A stretch of DNA of 64,000 nt, taken from Chryseobacterium sp. JAH (lineage in GTDB: Bacteria > Bacteroidota > Bacteroidia > Flavobacteriales > Weeksellaceae). Location of the stretch: positions 186,001-250,000 of the forward strand of contig NZ_LMAH01000001.1 in the NCBI RefSeq assembly GCF_001507335.1, written 5' to 3'. The position numbers were made by a program, and so were the translations under genes. Positions 1 through 7,357 of the stretch are shown in pieces. The notes beneath the pieces were generated by a model. That model was not told where the DNA came from. It did no database searches and saw only the letters and a program-made list of their open reading frames with translations. How positions within the stretch are numbered: position 1 is the stretch's first letter; every line of letters starts with the position of its first letter.

Positions 1-2
1 TT

Positions 3-161
3 GATGAAAACTTCGGTGTTTTAGGCGGTTATTTATGGCAAAGAGAATTTGAAGCAAAAGGTAACAAAAATGTACATTTCATCTACTTTGCCTTAAACAT
101 CAATATCGATGACACAAAAGACCCCCAACCAAAAACCTACCATTTCCCGGGAGCCGACTAA
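3..161 (+). CDS. C-terminal fragment of an unrecognised protein
   Basis: An open frame enters from the left edge and ends at TAA 159-161. It leaves about 52 residues that begin DENFGVLGGYLW and end HFPGAD. The piece is mixed polar and aromatic with no motif I recognise, so no function is offered. Its stop codon overlaps the stop of the convergent HD-domain gene (TAG on the minus strand at 158-160), so the two reading frames share bases and there is no room for a terminator between them. Confidence 0.5.
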   Translation, partial: DENFGVLGGYLWQREFEAKGNKNVHFIYFALNINIDDTKDPQPKTYHFPGAD

Positions 162-604
162 TATTTCTCAGATAAGTATCGATACGCCTTCAGGTATTTG
201 TTGAATCTTGTAATGTCCTTCGGGGTAAGTTCACGATTGACTCTTCTCAAATCCATATTATCACGCAGGTCATTCAGCTTTACCGCAACTGCCAACCGAG
301 ATCTTTCTGTTCTTCTTACAAAATCATCGTAAATCTCATCAGGATCATATTTAGTAAGACAGCTGACAGCGTATAAAATATATTCCGGAAAACCTTCATT
401 CCTCAAATATTCGAGGCTGAAGTCTTGTGGATTATCTTCCACCACATCATGTAAAACTCCCACGATTTTCTCGTCCATAGTTTTACCGTATTCCATGACA
501 CGCATTACATGAGCGATGTATGGAGCATGGTATTTATCTTTTTGACCTTTATGTGCTTTGTCAGCAATTTTTATAGCTTTATGTAGAAGTTCTTCTTTAG
601 TCAT
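158..604 (-). CDS. HD-domain protein, ppGpp-hydrolase-like (small alarmone hydrolase type)
   Basis: The 148-residue protein resembles a stand-alone hydrolase domain of the RelA/SpoT family (MESH1-like), which removes pyrophosphate from (p)ppGpp in the cytoplasm. Visible motifs, in order, are AHKGQKDKYHAPYIAHV near residue 17 (first metal-ligand His region), the HD pair in VLHDVVEDN near residue 52, and KLNDLRDNMD near residue 108, matching the family's K-aDr-Nm motif. There is no synthetase, TGS or ACT domain. The length suits a single HD domain. It stands alone, convergent with the gene fragment at the left edge. Hydrolysis of another nucleotide is possible. HD membership is secure; the exact substrate is inferred. 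Confidence 0.75.
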   Translation of the reverse strand: MTKEELLHKAIKIADKAHKGQKDKYHAPYIAHVMRVMEYGKTMDEKIVGVLHDVVEDNPQDFSLEYLRNEGFPEYILYAVSCLTKYDPDEIYDDFVRRTERSRLAVAVKLNDLRDNMDLRRVNRELTPKDITRFNKYLKAYRYLSEKY

Positions 605-1032
605 TTCATAAAAAATAGACTACAAAAATATAAAACAGCCTTTATAACTTCTACATTTTTTTAATAATTTTAGAAGATGTTATCAACAATTAATGATGTT
701 TTACAATTTATTTTGTTGCTAGCTTTTTTGATTTTATTGAATCGAAAAGAATTAAGAATTTTAAATTGAGTATTTTTTTCACCAATCTGTTCAAACTTGA
801 ATATATTTTCAGGATTTTACGGCTTGGTAACGGACATTTTATAAAGTTGCACTAAAGTACTGTCAATGTGATTCTCATCTGATGAAGATAAAAAAGTGGT
901 TTTCTGATATAACCCCTTTTTAATTATTTTTTCTGATTTGATTTTATTTTGTAAAAATAATTTTGTTACAACGGAATTTCAATAGGTAAATAAAATGTTA
1001 AACTCAAGAATCGAATCGCAACCTATTTAGCA
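605..1032. other. 428-bp gene-poor spacer
   Basis: This AT-rich spacer lies between two leftward genes and holds no recognisable gene, RNA or repeat. The only thing noticed is a 30-codon plus-strand frame at 677-769, listed separately. No convincing promoter for the HD gene was found in it. Confidence 0.6.
677..769 (+). CDS. Possible 30-residue hydrophobic peptide
   Basis: ATG 677 to TGA 767-769 encodes MLSTINDVLQ followed by FILLLAFLILL and then NRKELRILN. That is one membrane-length hydrophobic stretch with a basic tail, the composition of a single-pass micropeptide. A purine-rich AGAAG lies directly before the start. No family is recognised and no clear promoter was seen. In DNA this rich in A and T, such a frame can arise by chance. 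Confidence 0.2.
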   Translation: MLSTINDVLQFILLLAFLILLNRKELRILN

Positions 1033-1614
1033 TCAATCATCAAGTCCTTTTACTTCAAGAATTTTATTGTAATATTTTTCAATTCGTGCTTCACGCGTTT
1101 TAGATTGTTTGGCTTGTGAAAAGTAAAACAGATATCCCTTCTGACGTCCTGGTGTCAGAGAATAAAATGCTTTTTTAAACTCATCATCATCATCCAGAAC
1201 CTTGTTAAATTCATCAGGAATAGGGTAGTCTTTAACTGTTTTTAATTCTACTATCAACCCTGATTTCTCAATATCAACCGCTTCTTTAATGTAGTTTGTG
1301 ATTAGAGATTTTACTTCTGTAATCTCTTTACTATTTATAAAGCGCAACTGTCTTGCAGACTGTACATTTTTAGTTTGCTGTATCAAAATATTGTCAGGAT
1401 CTTTCAGTAAAACTCCTTTATAGAAAAGCAATGCGCAATATTCCTTAAATCCGTGAATCAACACTATGTTTTTCCCTTCGAAAGTATAACAGGGATGCAT
1501 CCATTTAAAATCTTCTACAAGAAGTTTATTTTCAAGAATAATTTCTCTCAAAAGATAAAACTCCTCATTCCATTTTCTAGCTTTTTCAAAAAATATTTCG
1601 GCCTCAGTATTCAT
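1033..1614 (-). CDS. YdeI/OmdA family protein (bacteriocin-protection type)
   Basis: The 193-residue protein looks like the YdeI/OmpD-associated family: an N-terminal DUF1801-like segment (residues about 10-110, with FKWMHPCYTFEGKNIVLIHGFKEYCAL-type strands) and a C-terminal helical OmdA segment ending in SLTPGRQKGYLFYFSQAKQSKTREARIEKY. That ending is the most diagnostic part. In other bacteria the family has been tied to resistance to cationic peptides, but the biochemical role is unclear. It is the last gene of the run ArsR, SRPBCC, DoxX, YdeI, lying 12 bases after DoxX, so it is probably co-transcribed from the ArsR promoter. Confidence 0.75.
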   Translation of the reverse strand: MNTEAEIFFEKARKWNEEFYLLREIILENKLLVEDFKWMHPCYTFEGKNIVLIHGFKEYCALLFYKGVLLKDPDNILIQQTKNVQSARQLRFINSKEITEVKSLITNYIKEAVDIEKSGLIVELKTVKDYPIPDEFNKVLDDDDEFKKAFYSLTPGRQKGYLFYFSQAKQSKTREARIEKYYNKILEVKGLDD

Positions 1615-1626
1615 CGTCTTGCTATT

Positions 1627-1998
1627 TTAAGGGATTAATTTCCTTTCAGATGGTCTGAAAATCCATGAAATAATAGTAACAACTAATAGAACAATTGACG
1701 GAATAGCCTCAACAAATGATTGTCCCACTGCAAAATGTGAGATTACGGCTCCCGTCATTGCAAAGAAAAATCCTGCATAAGCCCATTCTTTTATCAATGG
1801 TAATTTTGGAAGCAAAATTATAATAACACCCAAAATTTTCCAGACACCGAGAATGGTCAGAAGATATAAGGGATAACCAAGTTTAGTAACAATTTCGTTG
1901 TAACCACCAATTTGCAAGGTTTGTTGTATACCTCCCGCCAACATTCCGGTGGATAGGAAAACAGTTGTAATCCAATATATTATTTTATCTCGTTTCAT
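1627..1998 (-). CDS. DoxX-like integral membrane protein
   Basis: The 123-residue protein has four hydrophobic segments, consistent with the DoxX/DoxD-like family of small four-helix membrane proteins. The GGIQQTL and LGYPLYLLTILGVWKILGVIIILLP segments are typical. Its biochemical role is not established. Its ATG (minus strand, 1998-1996) shares one base with the TAA of the upstream SRPBCC gene, a TAATG arrangement that suggests translational coupling. ArsR, AHSA1-type and DoxX genes often occur together, which supports a shared regulator. Confidence 0.8.
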   Translation of the reverse strand: MKRDKIIYWITTVFLSTGMLAGGIQQTLQIGGYNEIVTKLGYPLYLLTILGVWKILGVIIILLPKLPLIKEWAYAGFFFAMTGAVISHFAVGQSFVEAIPSIVLLVVTIISWIFRPSERKLIP

Positions 1999-2471
1999 TA
2001 TTGATTATTTTCTTGAGTTAGAATTAAATTCTGCAGACGGTCATGTGCCATACTTAAACCTTGAGCAAAAGGCATTTTTAATAGCTGATTACGAAATTCA
2101 ACAGACTTAAAAACAATTTGCATTGTAAGTTGACTTGTTTCCTCATTTATTTTTTCAAATTCAAAAAATTCCAACTGAACAGGAAACGCGCTGTTTTTCA
2201 TCTGAAAAGTTCTGGTGATTTTTTCATTGGGAATAAATTCTAGGATAACTCCGTTGGCAGAAAAAACAATTTGTCCGTTGTGAGAAGTTTCAAAACACCA
2301 ACTACCATGCGCTTTGTTTTCCAACTTTTGTACTTTTGTTCCCATCCACTGTTCTACAATTTCAGGATCTTCATAAGCTTTAAAAAGCAGATCTAAAGGA
2401 AGATCAAAAACTCTGGTGATAATCAATTCCTGCTTATCATCTTCGGCTGTGATTTTCGTTCTTAATTCCAT
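1998..2471 (-). CDS. SRPBCC/AHSA1-domain protein
   Basis: This 157-residue protein is a single START-like (SRPBCC, activator-of-Hsp90-homologue-1 type) domain, with the opening ITRVFDLPLDLLFKAYEDPEIVEQWMG and a C-terminal amphipathic helix (FAQGLSMAHDRLQNLI). Such proteins form a hydrophobic pocket; their ligands are rarely known. It follows the ArsR regulator by one base and overlaps DoxX by one base, so the three are almost certainly one transcription unit. The family assignment is firm and the ligand unknown. Confidence 0.8.
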   Translation of the reverse strand: MELRTKITAEDDKQELIITRVFDLPLDLLFKAYEDPEIVEQWMGTKVQKLENKAHGSWCFETSHNGQIVFSANGVILEFIPNEKITRTFQMKNSAFPVQLEFFEFEKINEETSQLTMQIVFKSVEFRNQLLKMPFAQGLSMAHDRLQNLILTQENNQ

Positions 2472-2472
2472 T

Positions 2473-2796
2473 TTATTTGTTGTTTTTATAGTTTTTCATT
2501 ACAGATTCTAACGTATTAAACCGGTCATCCCACATTTTCCTGAAAGGCTCAATGAAATCGGAAATTTCTTTCATTTTATTGGGATTAAGATGGTACAAGA
2601 TTTCCCTTCCATTTTGCTCCTTTTTCAATAACTCACATTCAGTAAGGATTTGTAAATGCTTTGAAACTGTTGGCCTTGCTGTGTCAAACTTAGAAGCAAT
2701 TGTACCCGCTGTCATAGATTGAGTTGCCACCAAAAGAAGAATTGATCTTCTGGTAGGATCTGCAATTGCCTGAAAAACATCTCTTCTAAGATTCAT
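2473..2796 (-). CDS. ArsR-family winged-helix repressor
   Basis: The 107-residue protein is almost entirely a winged helix-turn-helix: [21 protein letters not shown], then the recognition helix region [19 protein letters not shown], then the wing [14 protein letters not shown]. No CxC metal site is seen in the recognition helix, so it is probably one of the non-metal ArsR regulators that accompany SRPBCC and DoxX genes. It opens a four-gene leftward operon. The promoter just upstream is interleaved with two near-identical partly palindromic repeats, so autorepression is the likely mode of control. Confidence 0.85.
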   Translation of the reverse strand: MNLRRDVFQAIADPTRRSILLLVATQSMTAGTIASKFDTARPTVSKHLQILTECELLKKEQNGREILYHLNPNKMKEISDFIEPFRKMWDDRFNTLESVMKNYKNNK

Positions 2797-2838
2797 ATGG
2801 TGTACTTATAGATTTAATTAAAATAGAAATTTTATTAT

Positions 2839-2880
2839 GTAGCTATTTGACTACAAATATAAATGTAGTTATTTGACTAC
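2839..2880. promoter_or_regulatory. Two operator-like repeats in front of the ArsR operon
   Basis: GTAGCTATTTGACTAC (2839-2854) and GTAGTTATTTGACTAC (2865-2880) differ at one base and start 26 bp apart. Each is an imperfect palindrome with GTAG and CTAC ends, as expected for a dimeric winged-helix repressor. They flank the -7 element of the arsR promoter. Binding by the neighbouring ArsR protein is an inference from position. Confidence 0.7.
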
Positions 2881-2884
2881 GCAA
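2854..2884 (-). promoter_or_regulatory. Promoter of the ArsR operon
   Basis: Read on the minus strand, TTG (2884-2882), 20 bases, then TATATTTG (2861-2854) fits the Bacteroidota consensus of TTG and TAnnTTTG. The -7 box sits between the two operator repeats and the -33 box borders the outer one. Predicted initiation is near 2847, about 50 bases before the ATG. Confidence 0.7.
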
Positions 2885-2969
2885 ATATTTTATTAAAATT
2901 TTATTTACGTTACGGTTAATGATAACAAATGCACTTTAATGCTTATCTTCAAATATTTAAATTGATCTT

Positions 2970-3764
2970 ATGAAATATTTTTTCAGCCTTTTTACATTTT
3001 TAGTATGCTCAATAATGGTTTTCGGACAAAACGAAAATTATTCAAATTTTACTGAGAAAAAGATTGAGAGCGGAAGCACTTTTAAAAAATATAAGAATGG
3101 TAAGTTAGATAGCATCATCATTACAATGGCAGCTGTAAACTATGGCAATACCTTAATTGTTTCTAAATCAAATAATGAAATTCGCATTACCAATGCAGCC
3201 GATAAAAATTCTGTCATAAAGATTGAATTAAAAAATAAGAAACAAGTCAGAACTTTGTTCTATAAAGAAGAGCCAGTCGTTATTGTTGAAAATATAGATT
3301 TTGACATCGAAAATCTACCGAAGAGTACGGTTATTTCTACCTTAATTTCTGATAATATGGTTTTCAGCAACACCTATTTTTCTAACGATAAAATGTTCGG
3401 CGATGATTTTCCCGACAAAACTTTCAAACTTTTTCACGGGTTAACAGTTCGCCCAGATTTAGATAACTTAGATGCTATATTTGAAAACATTGGCGATTTT
3501 TTCAGCGAAGAAGATGCACTTTTAAAAATATTTTATGGAAGTTATGCTGAAAAATTTGCTCCTCAAGTTTTAGCTTTTTTGAAAACAGATGCTTCAGGTA
3601 AAATAAAAGACGGTATTTTTATGGATTTTAAAAACAAAAAAATCAATGAAAAGAATAATTATAACATTTATAAAAACGGAAAAATCATCAAGTCAGAAGC
3701 AGTAAATTTAAATGATTTTCAAAAAGTTTTTATAAATTATCGAGAGAAATCATATGATAATTAA
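2970..3764 (+). CDS. Secreted protein of unknown function
   Basis: This 264-residue protein starts with a clear signal peptide (MKYFFSLFTFLVCSIMVFGQ, cleavage likely after FG or GQ) and has no other membrane segment, so it is probably periplasmic or surface-exposed. It contains two short KKYKNGKL/NIYKNGKI-like stretches (near residues 39 and 233) that resemble the YxNGk core of MORN or toxin-antitoxin-type repeats, but too few to call a repeat protein. No catalytic motif is recognised. It stands alone, convergent with the acyl-CoA dehydrogenase gene across a shared terminator. Confidence 0.7.
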   Translation: MKYFFSLFTFLVCSIMVFGQNENYSNFTEKKIESGSTFKKYKNGKLDSIIITMAAVNYGNTLIVSKSNNEIRITNAADKNSVIKIELKNKKQVRTLFYKEEPVVIVENIDFDIENLPKSTVISTLISDNMVFSNTYFSNDKMFGDDFPDKTFKLFHGLTVRPDLDNLDAIFENIGDFFSEEDALLKIFYGSYAEKFAPQVLAFLKTDASGKIKDGIFMDFKNKKINEKNNYNIYKNGKIIKSEAVNLNDFQKVFINYREKSYDN

Positions 3765-3778
3765 TATAATTAAAAAGG

Positions 3779-3813
3779 AAAAACCTGACAGATAGAAAGT
3801 CTGTCAGGTTTTT
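3779..3813. terminator. Bidirectional terminator
   Basis: A perfect 14-bp stem, AAAAACCTGACAGA (3779-3792) and TCTGTCAGGTTTTT (3800-3813), closes a 7-base loop. The A and T ends give a U-run on both strands. It can serve the rightward secreted-protein gene and the leftward fatty-acid operon. Confidence 0.85.
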
Positions 3814-3844
3814 AGATAAAGTAAAAGTAAATTGACTTTCTCTT

Positions 3845-5635
3845 TTAATAATGCCCTTTCGCAATATAAGCAGCGGCCACTTTTTCTGTTAAAGCGACAA
3901 CATTAGGATGATTGGTGTATTTTGTAAACCTTCTTAATCCTGAAAGCATCATTCTCTGTTCGTCGCCTTCAGCGAAAGAAACAATTCCTTCTTTGGCAGC
4001 GGAGATTATTTTTTCGATTGCTTTGTAAAGATTCAACTGAGCCATTGCAACTTCTACAGAATCAGCAGTGAAATGTTTTTCAGCTCTTAAAACTGCAGAT
4101 TCTGCCATGTATATCTGGTTAAGAATTTCAGAAGCATTCAATAATAAATGCTGTTGCTTCTCAATATCCATCATGTATTTTTGAAGGGCAGCTCCTGAAA
4201 CCATTAAAAATACTTTTTTAAGATTTGCCAAAATTGCTTTTTCTTCGCTCATTAATTCAGAATAATCAGGAACTTCAAATGAAGGAATTCCCATTAATTC
4301 TTTAGAAATTGCCATTGCCGGAGAAAGTAAATCCAATTCACCTTTCATTGCTTTTTTGATCAACATTCCTACGGCCAAAAGACGGTTGATTTCGTTCGTT
4401 CCTTCATAGATTCTTCCAATTCTGGCATCTCTCCATGCAGCTTCCATTGGAGTGTCTTCCGAGAATCCCATTCCACCGTAAATCTGAATTCCTTCATCGG
4501 CAGTAACCTGAGTAAGATCCGATACGAAAACTTTAAGAATAGAAGCTTCTACTGCGAACTCTTCAACACCTTTCAATTCAGCTTGTTGATGATTCATTCC
4601 TCCAGAAACCAATTCCTCAATCTTATCTTCAACATTTTTTGCCAAACGATAAGAACCTGCTTCACTTACGAAAACTCCGGTTGCCATTTCTGCCAATTTC
4701 TTTCTGATTGCTCCGAAGGTTGAAATAGAAACCCCAAATTGTTTTCTTTCATTTGAATACTGAATTGAATGATTCAAGATTCTTCTCTGTCCGTCAAGAT
4801 TGGCAGCAGCTAATTTGATTCTGCCTACATTTAATGCATTCAAAGCGATTTTAAAACCATTATTTCTTTCACCCAGCATATTTTCAACAGGAATTTTCAT
4901 GTCATTGAAGAAAACCTGACGGGTAGAAGATGAACGGATCCCTAACTTATGCTCCTCTTCACCAAAAGTTAAGCTGTTTGGATCTTCCAATTCTGAACGG
5001 TTGATTACAAAACCTGTAATGTTTTTGTCATCATCAATTTTTGCGAACAATGTAAAAGTATCTGCAAACCCTGCATTTGAAATCCACATCTTTTGTCCGT
5101 TGATGATGTAATGTTTGCCATCTTCTGACAATTTCGCTCTTGTTTTCCCTGAATTTGCGTCTGAACCAGCGTCCGGCTCAGTCAAACAATACGCCCCGAA
5201 TTTTGTTCCTGTAGCGAGATCCGAAAGATATTTCTTTTTTAATTCTTCGCTTCCGTAAAGAAGAGTTGGGAGCGTTCCAATTCCTGTGTGCGCTCCGTAA
5301 GCTGTTGCCAATGAACCGTTTCCTCCTGAAACGTAATCGCAAGCCAACATGGTACTAACGAATCCCATCCCAAGACCTCCATACTCTTCAGGAACGGTGA
5401 TTCCAAGAAGTCCCATTTCTCCTAATTTGCGCATGGTTTCTTCAGTCAATGCATAATCTTTTTTCTCAAAACGATCATGATGCGGAATCACTTCTCTGTC
5501 GATAAATTCTTTCGCAGAATCACGAAGCATTTTTTGCTCTTCTGAAAGTTCTTCTAAAGTGAAGATATCGTTTGCAGGAATTTCTTTAATTAAAAACTCA
5601 CCGCCCTTTAATGTTTTATTAAGTGTATCACTCAT
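3845..5635 (-). CDS. fadE: Acyl-CoA dehydrogenase (FadE/YusJ type)
   Basis: FAD-dependent enzyme for the first step of fatty-acid beta-oxidation, forming trans-2-enoyl-CoA. At 596 residues it has an acyl-CoA dehydrogenase core (residues about 30-430) plus a helical C-terminal extension, the size of VLCAD-like and Bacillus FadE proteins. Visible motifs are AYCLTEPDAGSD (near 148-160), KMWISNAGFAD (182-192) and IYEGTNEINR, where E411 corresponds to the catalytic base of the family. It is the last gene of a leftward run with the thiolase and the bifunctional enzyme, though a four-helix-bundle gene lies between. Chain-length preference cannot be read from the sequence. Confidence 0.9.
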   Translation of the reverse strand: MSDTLNKTLKGGEFLIKEIPANDIFTLEELSEEQKMLRDSAKEFIDREVIPHHDRFEKKDYALTEETMRKLGEMGLLGITVPEEYGGLGMGFVSTMLACDYVSGGNGSLATAYGAHTGIGTLPTLLYGSEELKKKYLSDLATGTKFGAYCLTEPDAGSDANSGKTRAKLSEDGKHYIINGQKMWISNAGFADTFTLFAKIDDDKNITGFVINRSELEDPNSLTFGEEEHKLGIRSSSTRQVFFNDMKIPVENMLGERNNGFKIALNALNVGRIKLAAANLDGQRRILNHSIQYSNERKQFGVSISTFGAIRKKLAEMATGVFVSEAGSYRLAKNVEDKIEELVSGGMNHQQAELKGVEEFAVEASILKVFVSDLTQVTADEGIQIYGGMGFSEDTPMEAAWRDARIGRIYEGTNEINRLLAVGMLIKKAMKGELDLLSPAMAISKELMGIPSFEVPDYSELMSEEKAILANLKKVFLMVSGAALQKYMMDIEKQQHLLLNASEILNQIYMAESAVLRAEKHFTADSVEVAMAQLNLYKAIEKIISAAKEGIVSFAEGDEQRMMLSGLRRFTKYTNHPNVVALTEKVAAAYIAKGHY

Positions 5636-5657
5636 TGTTTTAATTTTTTAGATTTAC

Positions 5658-6061
5658 AGAATAAAGAGAAAAGAGTAAAGACTTACAACTTTAAGTTTTT
5701 TTGAAAGCCAGAAATCATTCTCTGTAATTCTGTGATTTTATTTTCTATATTTTCAAGTTTAGACAAATCAAAATAACTTCTGTTTGAGGAAATTATAATT
5801 TGAGTTTGTAATTCGTAAAGAGATCCAAGACTTATTTCCAAAAACCGATTGAAATCTTTATTTGAACTTCTGCTTGATCCTTCAGCAATATTTGAAGCAA
5901 CCGAAACAGAACATCTTCTCAATTGAGATTTTAATCCAAATTCTTCATTTTTCGGAAAACTATCAGTAAGAATATAAGTGTCATTAGCTAATTCAATAGC
6001 CAACTTCCAAATGTTTAAATTCTTAAAATTATGTTTCACCTCTGTCTTTTCTCTTTATTCT
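5658..6061. repeat. 17-bp inverted repeats framing the four-helix-bundle gene
   Basis: AGAATAAAGAGAAAAGA (5658-5674) and its exact complement TCTTTTCTCTTTATTCT (6045-6061) flank the gene at 5683-6039 on both sides, and the flanking A+G-rich sequence is similar beyond the perfect part. In an RNA the two arms would pair into a long stem enclosing the whole coding region. The layout recalls the intervening sequences of 23S rRNA genes, which also carry S23-type proteins. Mobility is an inference. Confidence 0.75.
5683..6039 (-). CDS. Four-helix-bundle protein (S23/IVP-like)
   Basis: The 118-residue protein matches the four-helix-bundle family first seen in intervening sequences of 23S rRNA. It begins NFKNLNIWKLAIELANDTYILTDSFPKNEEFGLKSQLRRCSVSVASNIAEGSSR, with the diagnostic LKSQLRRCSVSVASNIAEG segment near residues 37-55, followed by RFLEISLGSLYELQTQI. 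Family members form pentameric bundles; their function is unknown. It interrupts a beta-oxidation operon between the thiolase and the acyl-CoA dehydrogenase and is framed by perfect 17-bp inverted repeats, which suggests an inserted cassette and not a pathway gene. Confidence 0.85.
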   Translation of the reverse strand: MKHNFKNLNIWKLAIELANDTYILTDSFPKNEEFGLKSQLRRCSVSVASNIAEGSSRSSNKDFNRFLEISLGSLYELQTQIIISSNRSYFDLSKLENIENKITELQRMISGFQKNLKL

Positions 6062-6073
6062 TTGTTCTATTTT

Positions 6074-7255
6074 TTAAAGTAATTCAAAGATTGAAGCCGC
6101 TCCCTGTCCTGTTCCAACGCACATAGAAACCATTCCGTATTTGTTTCCTCGTTTTCTCATTTCGTCAAGAAGCTGAACGGTCAGTTTCGTTCCTGTACAA
6201 CCCAGCGGGTGTCCAAGAGCAATTGCGCCACCATTCACGTTTAAAATATCTGGATTTAAGTTTAATTCTTTTTTGATTGCAACTGATTGTGATGCGAAAG
6301 CTTCATTTAATTCAATCAATTCAATATCTTTTAGTTCTAGCCCTGCCTGTTTTAAAGCTTTTGGAATTGCATAAATTGGTCCCATTCCCATGATTCTTGG
6401 CTCAAGTCCGGCAGCAGCATACGCAACTAATCTTGCTTCCGGTTCCAGTCCTAATTCTTTCACCAATTCTTCAGACATCACGATTACGAAAGCCGCTCCA
6501 TCGCTCATTTGAGATGAGTTTCCAGCAGTTACACTTCCTCCATTCGCAAATACAGGCTTTAGTTTGGCTAAACCTTCCAGAGAAGTGTCTAATCTTGGAC
6601 CTTCATCCACCGAAAAATCAAACTTTTTAGTCTGCATCTTCTGGTTTTCATCCAGGAAATTATATTCTACAGGAATTGGTATAATCTGATTGGCAAATTT
6701 GCCTTCCTGATTTGCTCTCAGAGCTTTTTGATGAGATTCAAAAGCAAACTGATCCTGCTCTTCACGGGAAATATTGAATTGTTTTGCAACTTCCTCCGCC
6801 GTATATCCCATTCCCCAATAATAATCAGGATTGGTTTTTGCAATATCTGTTTCCGGAACTGGTTTGTAACCTCCCATTGGAATATAAGACATAGATTCGG
6901 TACCACCTGCAATGATGCAGTCTGCCATACCTGCCTGAATTTTTGCTGAAGCAATAGCAATCGCCTCACTTCCGGACGCACAGTATCTGTTTACGGTAAC
7001 TCCCGGAACTTTATCCGTGTTTAGTCCCATTAATGAAATTAAACGAGCCACATTTAAGCCTTGCTCAGCTTCCGGCATTGCATTTCCAACGATCAAGTCG
7101 TCGACTCTGTCTTTGTCTAATTGAGGAACGGCCGCCATCAGTTTTTCAATGACGGTTGCTGCCATTACGTCGGGACGTGTAAAGCGGAGTGAGCCTTTTG
7201 GCGCTTTTCCGACTGCTGTACGAAATCCCTTGATTATATATGCTTGTCTTGACAT
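6074..7255 (-). CDS. fadA: Acetyl-CoA acyltransferase (thiolase)
   Basis: The 393-residue thiolase catalyses the last, CoA-dependent cleavage of 3-ketoacyl-CoA to acetyl-CoA and a shortened acyl-CoA. All active-site parts are visible: the acyl-carrying C92 in VNRYCASGSEA, the NEAFA motif (ELNEAFASQS), H349 in GGAIALGHPLGCTG and C379 in SMCVGTGQGA. The length is normal for the family. It follows the bifunctional enzyme gene on the minus strand after about 100 bases that contain a palindromic repeat. The neighbours favour the degradative over the biosynthetic thiolase role. Confidence 0.92.
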   Translation of the reverse strand: MSRQAYIIKGFRTAVGKAPKGSLRFTRPDVMAATVIEKLMAAVPQLDKDRVDDLIVGNAMPEAEQGLNVARLISLMGLNTDKVPGVTVNRYCASGSEAIAIASAKIQAGMADCIIAGGTESMSYIPMGGYKPVPETDIAKTNPDYYWGMGYTAEEVAKQFNISREEQDQFAFESHQKALRANQEGKFANQIIPIPVEYNFLDENQKMQTKKFDFSVDEGPRLDTSLEGLAKLKPVFANGGSVTAGNSSQMSDGAAFVIVMSEELVKELGLEPEARLVAYAAAGLEPRIMGMGPIYAIPKALKQAGLELKDIELIELNEAFASQSVAIKKELNLNPDILNVNGGAIALGHPLGCTGTKLTVQLLDEMRKRGNKYGMVSMCVGTGQGAASIFELL

Positions 7256-7284
7256 TTTTTTATTGATTTTAATTTAAACATACA

Positions 7285-7332
7285 TTTGTCATGCTGAAAG
7301 AATCTAAGTTTAGATTTCTGCGGAATGACAAA
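7285..7332. repeat. Imperfect palindromic intergenic repeat (REP-like)
   Basis: TTTGTCATGCTGAAAGAATC (from 7285) is mirrored by the complement of the segment ending GGAATGACAAA (7332), giving arms of about 23 bp with around six mismatches around a tiny loop. Elements with TTTGTCAT ends and CTGAA/GCGGAA cores look like the dispersed extragenic palindromes of Bacteroidota. Only one copy is present here, so the repeat status rests on recognition. It lies between two genes of one operon and could slow transcription or stabilise mRNA. Confidence 0.55.
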
Positions 7333-7357
7333 CTTCGTGTTAAAATATTTATAGTTA

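Noticed and set aside
6397..6981. Several open frames of 70-90 codons on both strands inside the thiolase gene
   Set aside because: They overlap a complete gene with all catalytic residues and translate to low-complexity Leu/Ile/Arg-rich or His-rich peptides without motifs.
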